Assembly: GCA_025935655.1 (NCBI GenBank)
Contig: JAICUV010000152.1
Coordinates: forward strand, 1-8,299
Length of the DNA stretch: 8,299 nucleotides
DNA from: Chloroflexota bacterium
Lineage (GTDB): Bacteria; Chloroflexota; Limnocylindria; Limnocylindrales; CSP1-4
Direction: 5' to 3'
Positions 1-5,674 of the stretch are shown piece by piece (within the stretch, counting starts at the first letter, position 1; every line of letters starts with the position of its first letter). The position numbers were made by a program, and so were the translations under genes. The notes under the pieces are model-generated. The model made no database searches. It worked only from the letters and a program-made list of their open reading frames with translations, and was not told the origin of the DNA.

Positions 1-41
1 CGGACGGCAACGCGGTCGAGCTGTTCGAGGCGCGGTCGTGA
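1..41 (+). CDS. CoA-transferase subunit A, C-terminal end only (partial)
   Basis: An open frame enters from the left edge and ends at a TGA at 39-41. Only twelve residues are visible (DGNAVELFEARS), so nothing in the peptide itself identifies the family. The call comes from context. The stop overlaps the GTG start of a subunit B CoA-transferase gene by four bases (GTGA), and in the glutaconate/3-oxoacid CoA-transferase family the A and B subunits are normally encoded as such coupled pairs. It would form the heteromeric enzyme with the next gene product. An unrelated upstream operon gene cannot be excluded. Confidence 0.55.
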   Translation, partial: DGNAVELFEARS

Positions 42-814
42 GCGGCGGGTTCTCGAAGTCGGAGATGATGATCGTCGCCGCCGCGCGGGAGCTCGCGGGC
101 CAGCACGTGTGCTTCGTCGGCGTCGGGCTGCCGAACATCGCGGTCAACCTCGCGAAGCGGACGGTGGCGCCGGAGATGGAGCTCGTGTACGAGGCCGGCG
201 TGTTCGGGGCGCGGCCCGCGCGGCTGCCGCTGTCCATCGGCGACCCGACGATCGTGACCGGTGCGACGGCGGTGGTCTCGATGTTCGAGCTGTTCGCGTT
301 CTATCTCCAGCGCGGGCTCATCGACGTGGGCTTCCTGGGCGCCGCGCAGATCGACCGCTTCGGCAACATCAACACCACCGTCATCGGCGACTACCACGCC
401 CCGAAGACCCGGCTGCCGGGCTCCGGCGGTGCGTGCGAGATCGCGATCAACGCGCGCCAGGTGTTCGTGATCATGCGCCAGTCGTCGCGGTCGTTCGTGG
501 ACAGGATCGACTTCCGGACGTCGCCCCGCAACCTCGGCGGGGCCGAGGCGGCCGAGCGGATCCGCAAGGCGGGCGGGTGGAACGGCCGTGGCCCCACGGT
601 CGTGGTGACGGACCTCGGGATCTGGCACTTCGACGAGACGGGCGAGATGCGGCTGGACTTCCTCCATCCCGGCGCCACGCTCGACGACATCCGGGCGACG
701 ATCGCCTGGGAGCCGAAGATCAGCCCGACCCTCGCCGAGACGCCTGTGCCCAGCGCCGAGGAGCTCCGGCTGGTCCGGGAGGAGCTGGATCCCGAGGGCG
801 TGTACACGAAGTAG
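38..814 (+). CDS. CoA-transferase subunit B (glutaconate/3-oxoacid CoA-transferase type, GctB-like)
   Basis: This 258-residue protein has the usual length for subunit B of heteromeric class I CoA-transferases, cytoplasmic enzymes that move CoA between acyl-CoA and a free carboxylic acid. Visible family features are the N-terminal GVGLPNIAVNLA segment (about 28-39), the strand-turn LVYEAGVFGA (about 49-58), the VDVGFLGAAQIDRFGNINTT-like block (about 95-115), the PGSGG loop (about 127-131) and a C-terminal LHPG segment. Glu52 in the YEAG turn sits where the catalytic glutamate of GctB lies, which favours true transferase activity. As I recall, the related steroid-degradation protein IpdB lacks a glutamate there. 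The GTG start overlaps the upstream TGA, and a GAGG at 27-30 lies seven bases before it, so translation is probably coupled to subunit A. The substrate cannot be read from the sequence. Confidence is high for the family and low for the substrate. Confidence 0.88.
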   Translation: MSGGFSKSEMMIVAAARELAGQHVCFVGVGLPNIAVNLAKRTVAPEMELVYEAGVFGARPARLPLSIGDPTIVTGATAVVSMFELFAFYLQRGLIDVGFLGAAQIDRFGNINTTVIGDYHAPKTRLPGSGGACEIAINARQVFVIMRQSSRSFVDRIDFRTSPRNLGGAEAAERIRKAGGWNGRGPTVVVTDLGIWHFDETGEMRLDFLHPGATLDDIRATIAWEPKISPTLAETPVPSAEELRLVREELDPEGVYTK

Positions 815-850
815 GGCGAGGCGGGGAGGCCAGCGCCGCGCGTCGCACCG

Positions 851-884
851 GTGGACCCTGGCTGAGCCGTGGACCCTAGCTGAG
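851..884. repeat. 18-bp tandem duplication across the 3' end of the stress-protein gene
   Basis: Two 16-base copies, GTGGACCCTGGCTGAG at 851-866 and GTGGACCCTAGCTGAG at 869-884, differ at one base and repeat with a period of 18. The right copy contains the stop codon of the minus-strand universal stress protein (TAG, read at 878-876). In the left copy the same position reads CAG. The unit lies in the short gap between two convergent genes. It looks like a local slippage duplication. Confidence 0.8.
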
Positions 885-1394
885 CTGGGGGGCCTCCTTC
901 GGCCGCACGACGAGCACCGGGCACGGCGCGTGGCGCACGACGTGCTCGGACACGCTGCCCAGGAAGAAGCGGCCCACGGCCCCGCGGCCGTGGCTGCCCA
1001 CGAGCACCATGTCCGCGCGCTCGGACTGGGCCGCCTCCACGATCATGTCACCGGGGTCGCCGGACCAGACGAGGAACGACACGTCGACGCCCTCCTCGCG
1101 GCCGCGCTCGACGAGCGCCTGCGCCAGCTGCTCGCGACGCTCGCGGACCTGGTCGATTCGGGCCCGGAACCGGCCGCCGGGCAGCAGCAGCGCCCCGGGG
1201 TCGATCACGGACACCACGAGCAGCGAGGCCCCGAGCCGCCCCGCGAGCTCGAACGCCTCGTCTGTCGCGGACGCCGAGGCATCGCTGAGGTCGGTCGCCA
1301 GGAGGAGGCGTGTCGCCGCGCCGACCGGCGCCGAACGCGCGGACACGGGCGGTGCACCCGGTTCGCGGTCCGGCGTCGTCGGCACGGCGGTCAT
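876..1394 (-). CDS. Universal stress protein (ATP-binding UspA-family domain)
   Basis: The product is a 172-residue single-domain UspA-family protein, cytoplasmic. A disordered leader of about 27 residues precedes the first strand (TRLLLATDLSDAS, about 28-40), whose aspartate is typical of the nucleotide site. The C-terminal half carries the diagnostic ATP-binding pattern G-2x-G-9x-G-S: Gly133, Gly136, Gly146 and Ser147, followed by SEHVVRHAPCPVLVV. It is therefore the nucleotide-binding rather than the UspA-proper type. The ATG at 1394 was chosen because it opens right after the oxidase stop (11-base gap) and leaves an intact domain. The frame stays open far upstream, but only as an antisense-to-oxidase shadow. 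Probably co-transcribed with the multicopper oxidase. Proteins of this type are prominent in mycobacterial DosR regulons, matching the DevR-like regulator encoded nearby. Confidence 0.9.
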   Translation of the reverse strand: MTAVPTTPDREPGAPPVSARSAPVGAATRLLLATDLSDASASATDEAFELAGRLGASLLVVSVIDPGALLLPGGRFRARIDQVRERREQLAQALVERGREEGVDVSFLVWSGDPGDMIVEAAQSERADMVLVGSHGRGAVGRFFLGSVSEHVVRHAPCPVLVVRPKEAPQLS

Positions 1395-1405
1395 CGTCCC
1401 GTCGG

Positions 1406-2776
1406 TCAGGCCAGCAGCAGCTGGACGATGGCGTCGATGTCGGACGACTTGGGCACGACGAACAGCGTGTTCACCATGCCGAACATGCCGTCCGCCCCCT
1501 CGACATGGGGGAGGATGTGGCAGTGGAACGCCCAGACGCCGACGCGGTCCGCCGTGATGTTCACGTCCCAGCGTTCGCCCGGACCCACGGTGATCGTGTC
1601 CGCGTCGTACGCGTTCTGCCCCAGCGGATACCCGTCGCGCGCGACGACCTTCATCTTGTAGCCGTGGCTGTGGAACGGGTGGTACATGATCCCCTCGTTC
1701 ATGAACCGGACCCGCACCGTCTCGCCGACGGCGACGAGCACCGGCACGGTGGCCGGGAAGCCGTGGCCGTTGATCGTGAACCCGCCCAGGACGTCGTTCG
1801 AGATCCAGCTGTACTCGCGGTCGTACTTGTCGTCCGCCGAGGGCTTCCTGGGATCGACGATGAACCCGCCCAGGAGGCCGCGGCCCACCTGGTCCGTGGC
1901 GTTGTGGTGGGAGTGGTACATCAGCGTGCCGGGCCGGCTCGCCGTGAACTCGTACGTGAACGACTCCCCGGGACCGAACGGCTTCTGGGTGATGAACGGC
2001 ACGCCGTCCATGAAGAAGTTGTCGAACTCCACGCCGTGGAAGTGGACGCCCGTCGCCTCCTTCAGGTTGTTGGTGAAGATCGCCCGGACCTTGTCGCCCT
2101 CGTTGACCCTGATCGTCGGACCGGGGGTCTGCTTGTTGTAGCCGAGGGCCGCGACCGTCGGCTTCATCTCGTCGATGGCCTGCTCGATCTCGTCGATCGT
2201 GATCCGGAACACCTTCCACTCGCCGTCCGTCTCGGGCTTGAGCGGATCGAGGATGTCGTTGAGCACGACCTGCGGCACCTGGACGAATGCCGGCTTCATC
2301 GTGAGCTCGGGGTAGTTGTCCGTGACGCCCAGGATGTCGCCGAGCTGGCCGGCGACCTCGGGGCCGTAGATGCCCTCGAGCGCGGTGGCGAGGTTGCCGA
2401 CGTACCGGCGGACGACGTCGCGAGCGGCGACGTCGTGCTCGGTCCAGCCGGCCGGGATGTCGGGGTTGGCGGAGGCGGACGGGGCCACCGACGGCGACGC
2501 GGCCGCGGACGGCGCGACCGAGGCGGCGGCGGAGGCAGCGGCCGTGGCGGACGGGGCCGCGCTCGCGGCGGCGCCGGCGCTCGGCGCGGGACCGAAGCTC
2601 CACGAGGGCGCACCCGCGGCCTGGCACGCGGCCACGGTCGCGGCGACGCCCGCGAGCCCGGTCACACCGGCGGCGCGCAGGAACCCACGACGGGTCAGCT
2701 GGGAGGCGCTGAGACCCTGCGCCTCGGCGGCGGTCTCGGGCGTGCGCTCAGCGGGCGGGGTGGTCATGGGTTCCAC
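1406..2776 (-). CDS. Two-domain multicopper oxidase, Tat-exported predicted lipoprotein
   Basis: This 456-residue laccase-like oxidase couples substrate oxidation to reduction of O2 to water at the cell surface. Residues 28-34 (TRRGFLR) form a twin-arginine motif. A hydrophobic stretch then leads to VAAC (48-51), a plausible lipobox with Cys51 as the lipidated residue. An Ala/Ser/Pro-rich linker covers about 57-105. Two cupredoxin domains follow with all four copper motifs: HFHG (245-248), HSHH (288-291), HPFHSHG (366-372) and HCHILPH (418-424). Cys419 is the type 1 copper ligand and Met431 or Met434 the possible axial ligand. Having the type 1 site only in domain 2 resembles small laccases. 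It is not a NirK-type nitrite reductase, whose cysteine motif lies in domain 1. The start is GTG at 2776 with GGAG 11 bases upstream. ATG at 2767 is the alternative. The substrate (phenolics, Mn, Cu or other) is unknown. Confidence 0.9.
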   Translation of the reverse strand: MEPMTTPPAERTPETAAEAQGLSASQLTRRGFLRAAGVTGLAGVAATVAACQAAGAPSWSFGPAPSAGAAASAAPSATAAASAAASVAPSAAASPSVAPSASANPDIPAGWTEHDVAARDVVRRYVGNLATALEGIYGPEVAGQLGDILGVTDNYPELTMKPAFVQVPQVVLNDILDPLKPETDGEWKVFRITIDEIEQAIDEMKPTVAALGYNKQTPGPTIRVNEGDKVRAIFTNNLKEATGVHFHGVEFDNFFMDGVPFITQKPFGPGESFTYEFTASRPGTLMYHSHHNATDQVGRGLLGGFIVDPRKPSADDKYDREYSWISNDVLGGFTINGHGFPATVPVLVAVGETVRVRFMNEGIMYHPFHSHGYKMKVVARDGYPLGQNAYDADTITVGPGERWDVNITADRVGVWAFHCHILPHVEGADGMFGMVNTLFVVPKSSDIDAIVQLLLA

Positions 2777-2845
2777 GGGAACGGGATCTCCGTTGCAGGG
2801 GGACGAGTGGATTGAGGCATGGTCGCTGGGAACCCCTCTGTGACG

Positions 2846-2865
2846 TTAGGGACCAATGGCCCTAA
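2846..2865. promoter_or_regulatory. Candidate DosR/DevR-type operator in the divergent promoter region
   Basis: TTAGGGACCAATGGCCCTAA is an imperfect 20-bp palindrome with 7 of 10 pairs matched. Against the mycobacterial DosR consensus TTSGGGACTWWAGTCSSSAA it agrees at 15 of 20 positions, including both outer TT/AA pairs and the GGGAC and GNCCC cores in register. It sits between the multicopper oxidase and the histidine kinase genes. Its centre is about 63 bases before the predicted kinase transcription start and about 79 before the oxidase start codon. The adjacent operon encodes a regulator with a DosR-like recognition helix. The match is a prediction by eye. Confidence 0.6.
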
Positions 2866-2905
2866 TTCTGTCAGCACGCCGGACCGCGCATCCGGTGCGG
2901 GCTGC

Positions 2906-2911
2906 TAGGCT
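2906..2911 (+). promoter_or_regulatory. Predicted -10 box (TAGGCT) of a leaderless histidine-kinase transcript
   Basis: TAGGCT fits the TANNNT -10 pattern and lies exactly seven bases before the ATG at 2919, so transcription would begin at or next to the start codon. No Shine-Dalgarno sequence precedes the ATG and no convincing -35 is visible. The second plus-strand unit at 5662 has the same box and spacing. A weak -35 would be consistent with dependence on an activator bound at 2846-2865. Confidence 0.5.
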
Positions 2912-2918
2912 GCGGGCG

Positions 2919-4529
2919 ATGCGCGATCCCGTCCCGTCACCCGGCGAGCCCGGGACTACCCGTCCCGAGGCCTTCCCGCTCGTCCGCATCCTCGAGGCGC
3001 TCGAGGCCTGGCAGCGCGAGCCCGACGATGTCCACCGGGACGACGTCGCGGGGGCGCTCGAGGGCCTGCTCAAGGTCGCCGGTGCACGCGGAGCCGTCCT
3101 CGAGGTGTGCGCCCCGCCGCTGCCGGAGCTCGCCCTCGGCGTCGGCACCCTGGACCCGATGCCGGGCGCCGCGGAGCGGACCGGGCTGGCGTCGTTCGCG
3201 CTGGGCTCCCACGACGGCCATGACACGCTCGGGCGCCTGTACCTCGACGCCCCGGCGGGCTCCGCGGAGGCGGTCGTCCGCACGATCGAGGTCGCGGTGG
3301 ACGCGGCATGGTCGCGCGCGGCGGTCCACGGGCGGGCAGAGCGGCTCGCCGCCCTGGAGGCCTCGACCCGGGCCATCGCCGCCGAGCTGGACATCGATCG
3401 CGTCCTGCAGCTCATCGTGGAGCGCGTCCGGGACCTCATCGGCGCCAGCTACGCCGCGCTCGGCATCGCGGACGCGCGCGGGCGGATGGAGCGCTTCATC
3501 ACGTCCGGGATCTCCCCCGAGGCGCGGGCGCTGATCGGTGACGCCCCGCACGGGCGCGGCCTCCTGGGCCTCATCATCCGCGACGCGAGGACCGTCCGGG
3601 CGCCGGACATCACCCAGCATCCGGAACGCTACGGCTTCCCCGACAACCACCCGGTGATGCACTCGTTCCTCGGCGTGCCGGTGATCGTGAAGGGCCGCTC
3701 GGTGGGCAACCTCTACCTCGCGGAGAAGCAGGGCGGCGCGTTCACGGAGGACGACGAGCGCCTGACCGAGATGTTCGCGGTGCACGCGGGGATCGCGATC
3801 GAGAACGCGCGGCTCCACGACCAGGTCCAGCGGCTCGCGATCGTCGAGGAACGCGAGCGGATCGGCAAGGACCTCCATGACGGGATCATCCAGTCGATCT
3901 ACGCGGTGGGCCTGTCGCTCGAGGACGTGCCCGAGCTCGTCGAGGACGATGGCGGCCGCGACGAGGCGGTCGCGCGCGTGGACCGCGCGATCGACGCGCT
4001 CAACCTCGTGATCTCCGACATCCGCTCCTACATCCTGCGCCTGCGCCCGACGATGGGCGGCGAGGAGGACCCGGTGGAGGCCCTCGCCCGCCTCGTGGAG
4101 GAGCTGGGGATGCACGCCGTGATCGACCTCGAGGTGGACCTCGACAGCGGCGCTCCGCTGCTCCGCTCGCTGTCCCCCGACCGGCGGTCCGACATCCTGT
4201 TCATCGCGCGCGAGGCGCTCTCGAACGTCGCCCGGCACTCGGGCGCGACGCGCACCGAGCTCGTGCTCCACGATGACCAGGGCGACCTGGTGCTGCGGAT
4301 CGACGACAACGGGCGCGGGTTCGACCCGGCCGAGGTTCCCGGCCCGGATGCCTTCGGACGCCACCAGGGAATCGGCAACATGCGCGACCGCGCCGTGGGC
4401 ATGGGCGGCTCGTTCGCCGTCGAGCGACCGGACGGCCCCGGCACGCGTATCATCGTGCGAGTCCCGGCGCCATCGGGCGCCGGCGCGCCTGCGCGCGCTA
4501 CCGCCGCCACCGGAGACAGCCGACCGTGA
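2919..4529 (+). CDS. DevS/DosS-like GAF sensor histidine kinase
   Basis: This 536-residue soluble kinase (no membrane segment) presumably autophosphorylates in response to a GAF ligand and passes phosphate to the overlapping regulator. Residues from about 50 to 135 look like a degenerate GAF-type fold. A well-formed GAF domain follows (about 145-300), with GLLGLIIRDARTVR, FPDNHPVM and SFLGVPV motifs close to mycobacterial DosS GAF-A. His244 in NHPVM aligns with haem-ligand His149 of DosS. The HisKA_3 H-box is RIGKDLHDGIIQ with phospho-acceptor His320. The HATPase_c domain shows an N-box (EALSNVARHS, about 432-441), DDNGRGFDP (about 462-470) and QGIGNMRDRA. The ATG at 2919 is preferred over one at 2856. 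The earlier start would lie inside the palindrome, and 2919 is preceded by a -10 box at leaderless spacing. DosS has two GAF domains with the haem domain first. Here the haem-like GAF is adjacent to the kinase core. Confidence 0.9.
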   Translation: MRDPVPSPGEPGTTRPEAFPLVRILEALEAWQREPDDVHRDDVAGALEGLLKVAGARGAVLEVCAPPLPELALGVGTLDPMPGAAERTGLASFALGSHDGHDTLGRLYLDAPAGSAEAVVRTIEVAVDAAWSRAAVHGRAERLAALEASTRAIAAELDIDRVLQLIVERVRDLIGASYAALGIADARGRMERFITSGISPEARALIGDAPHGRGLLGLIIRDARTVRAPDITQHPERYGFPDNHPVMHSFLGVPVIVKGRSVGNLYLAEKQGGAFTEDDERLTEMFAVHAGIAIENARLHDQVQRLAIVEERERIGKDLHDGIIQSIYAVGLSLEDVPELVEDDGGRDEAVARVDRAIDALNLVISDIRSYILRLRPTMGGEEDPVEALARLVEELGMHAVIDLEVDLDSGAPLLRSLSPDRRSDILFIAREALSNVARHSGATRTELVLHDDQGDLVLRIDDNGRGFDPAEVPGPDAFGRHQGIGNMRDRAVGMGGSFAVERPDGPGTRIIVRVPAPSGAGAPARATAATGDSRP

Positions 4530-5197
4530 CAGATCTCGCTCCCCATCCCCTGCGTCTCCTCGTGGTCGACGACCACGAGGTTGTCCGCCAGGGCCTGGTG
4601 GCGCTACTGGATCGCCGCGAGGGCTTCCAGGTGGTCGCCGAGGCCGGCACCGCCGCGGAGTCCATCGAGCAGGCCCGCCGCTTCCAGCCCGACATCGTCG
4701 TGATGGACGTCCGCCTCCCTGACGGGTCGGGGATCGAGGCGTGCCGCGAGATCCGCTCGGAGCTGCCGCAGACGCGGGTGGTGATGCTCACGTCGTACCC
4801 GGACGAGGAGGCGGTCCTGTCCGCCATCGTCGCCGGCGCCTCGGGCTACCTGCTCAAGCAGATCCGCGCCCGGGACCTCGTCGCGGCGCTCGAGAACGTC
4901 GGGCGCGGCGAGTCGCTGCTCGACCCGGCGGTGACCGAGAAGGTGCTGGAGCGGGTGCGGCGGATCGCCACCGGCGCGTACACGGACGAGATGGCCCAGC
5001 TGACGGCCCAGGAGCAGCGGATCCTGCTGCTCGTGGCCGAGGGCAAGACGAACAAGGAGATCGCGGCGGAGGTCTTCCTGTCCGACAAGACGGTGAAGAA
5101 CTACGTGTCGTCGATCCTCTCGAAGCTCAACCTCGAGCGCCGCGCCCAGGCGGCGGCGTTCGTCGCGAAGCACCGGCTGGACCGCGGCGGGGCGTAG
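4526..5197 (+). CDS. NarL/FixJ-family response regulator, DevR/DosR-like
   Basis: The product has 223 residues. The receiver domain (about 9-125) has the acidic pair Asp15/Asp16, phospho-acceptor Asp61 (IVVMD), Thr89 and Lys111. A LuxR-type helix-turn-helix follows at about 158-215 (LTAQEQRIL, NKEIAAEVFLSDKTVKNYVS). The recognition helix keeps KTVKNYVS, in which Lys188, Lys191 and Asn192 correspond to the DNA-contacting Lys179, Lys182 and Asn183 of DosR. The trailing ERRAQAAAF also resembles the DosR ERRTQAAVF. The GTG start overlaps the kinase stop by four bases, and GGAG at 4512-4515 lies ten bases upstream, implying coupled synthesis of the pair. It is the likely binder of the palindrome at 2846-2865. 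I withhold a gene symbol because other NarL-family clades share part of this signature. Confidence 0.92.
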   Translation: MTDLAPHPLRLLVVDDHEVVRQGLVALLDRREGFQVVAEAGTAAESIEQARRFQPDIVVMDVRLPDGSGIEACREIRSELPQTRVVMLTSYPDEEAVLSAIVAGASGYLLKQIRARDLVAALENVGRGESLLDPAVTEKVLERVRRIATGAYTDEMAQLTAQEQRILLLVAEGKTNKEIAAEVFLSDKTVKNYVSSILSKLNLERRAQAAAFVAKHRLDRGGA

Positions 5198-5239
5198 CCG
5201 CTCCGGTCCGCCTCACGCCTCACGCCCGGCCCGCGGACC

Positions 5240-5575
5240 ATGGAGGACGACCTCGTCCGCTGGGGCCGCGTCCTGCGCCTCGAGACCACCGGCCGGGTGA
5301 CCGGGCGCGTGCGACCCGTGACCGTCGGCTTCGCCGAGCGCGCCGGGGGCGCGGTCGTCGTCGCCGCGAGCTCGCCGGACACCGCGTGGGGCCTGAACCT
5401 CATCGCCGATCCGGCCTGCCGCTGCCGGCTCGAGGACCGGTCCTGGGAGGCCGTGGCCCGCGAGCTCGAGGGTCCGGAGCATGCCGCCGCCGTCCGCGAC
5501 CTCATCCTCAAGTACGGGACGCCGGCGGAGAGCCTCGGGTCTGGGCCGGCGTTCGAGCTGATCCCCCGCCCCTGA
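5240..5575 (+). CDS. Deazaflavin (F420)-dependent nitroreductase-family protein
   Basis: A compact 111-residue protein with the layout of the Ddn-like split-barrel family. It opens with LRLETTGRVTGRVRPVTVGF (about 13-32), equivalent to the family TTGRKSGRxRxxPL motif. A strand with VVVAASSPDTAWGLNLIADP (about 45-64) matches the usual VASNGG...WYLNLRANP block that faces the cofactor. The family uses F420 (sometimes other flavins, or haem in relatives) to reduce quinones or nitro compounds, or serves unknown roles. The protein is slightly shorter than typical members. It starts 42 bases after the regulator stop on the same strand, so it may be the last gene of the kinase operon. I see no clear ribosome binding site before the ATG. 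A link to redox stress fits its neighbours. The exact reaction is unknown. Confidence 0.8.
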   Translation: MEDDLVRWGRVLRLETTGRVTGRVRPVTVGFAERAGGAVVVAASSPDTAWGLNLIADPACRCRLEDRSWEAVARELEGPEHAAAVRDLILKYGTPAESLGSGPAFELIPRP

Positions 5576-5588
5576 GCGCGACCGAGGT

Positions 5589-5604
5589 CCCGCCCGCGGG
5601 CGGG
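5589..5604. terminator. Perfect 16-bp GC palindrome, possible terminator hairpin
   Basis: CCCGCCCGCGGGCGGG begins 14 bases after the nitroreductase-family stop codon and reads identically on both strands. As RNA it would form a very stable short hairpin. There is no U-tract, so it is at best a non-canonical terminator. It lies between the end of the sensor operon and the separate promoter at 5662, which is the expected position for one. A protein-binding site is an alternative. Confidence 0.4.
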
Positions 5605-5661
5605 CACACCGGCCTCGCTCGACGGGCCATCCGGCGCGGGGGCCACCCCGCCGCCGCCGAC

Positions 5662-5667
5662 TAGACT
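5662..5667 (+). promoter_or_regulatory. Predicted -10 box (TAGACT) of a leaderless CoA-transferase transcript
   Basis: TAGACT fits TANNNT and is exactly seven bases upstream of the ATG at 5675, the same geometry as the kinase gene. No Shine-Dalgarno sequence is needed if the transcript starts at the A of ATG. The G-run before the ATG (5670-5673) is too close to serve as a good one. No strong -35 is visible. Confidence 0.5.
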
Positions 5668-5674
5668 CCGGGGC

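Noticed and set aside
2466..2590. Repetitive GC-rich tract with recurring GCGGACGGGGCC.
   Set aside because: It is the coding sequence of the Ala/Ser/Pro linker in the oxidase, so codon-level low complexity explains it.
876..2627. A 583-codon minus-strand open frame that contains the stress-protein domain at its end.
   Set aside because: Only the last 172 codons show protein-like composition. The rest is an Arg/Pro/Gly-rich out-of-frame reading of the multicopper oxidase, which has all its copper motifs in another frame. It is not a fusion.
2856..2918. An upstream in-frame ATG at 2856 that would lengthen the histidine kinase by 21 residues.
   Set aside because: It falls inside the palindromic operator and upstream of the predicted -10 box, and the added peptide is basic and unlike the family.
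2937..4364. A 475-codon minus-strand open frame opposite the histidine kinase.
   Set aside because: It is a shadow of the kinase, which carries a complete set of GAF, H-box and ATPase motifs on the plus strand.
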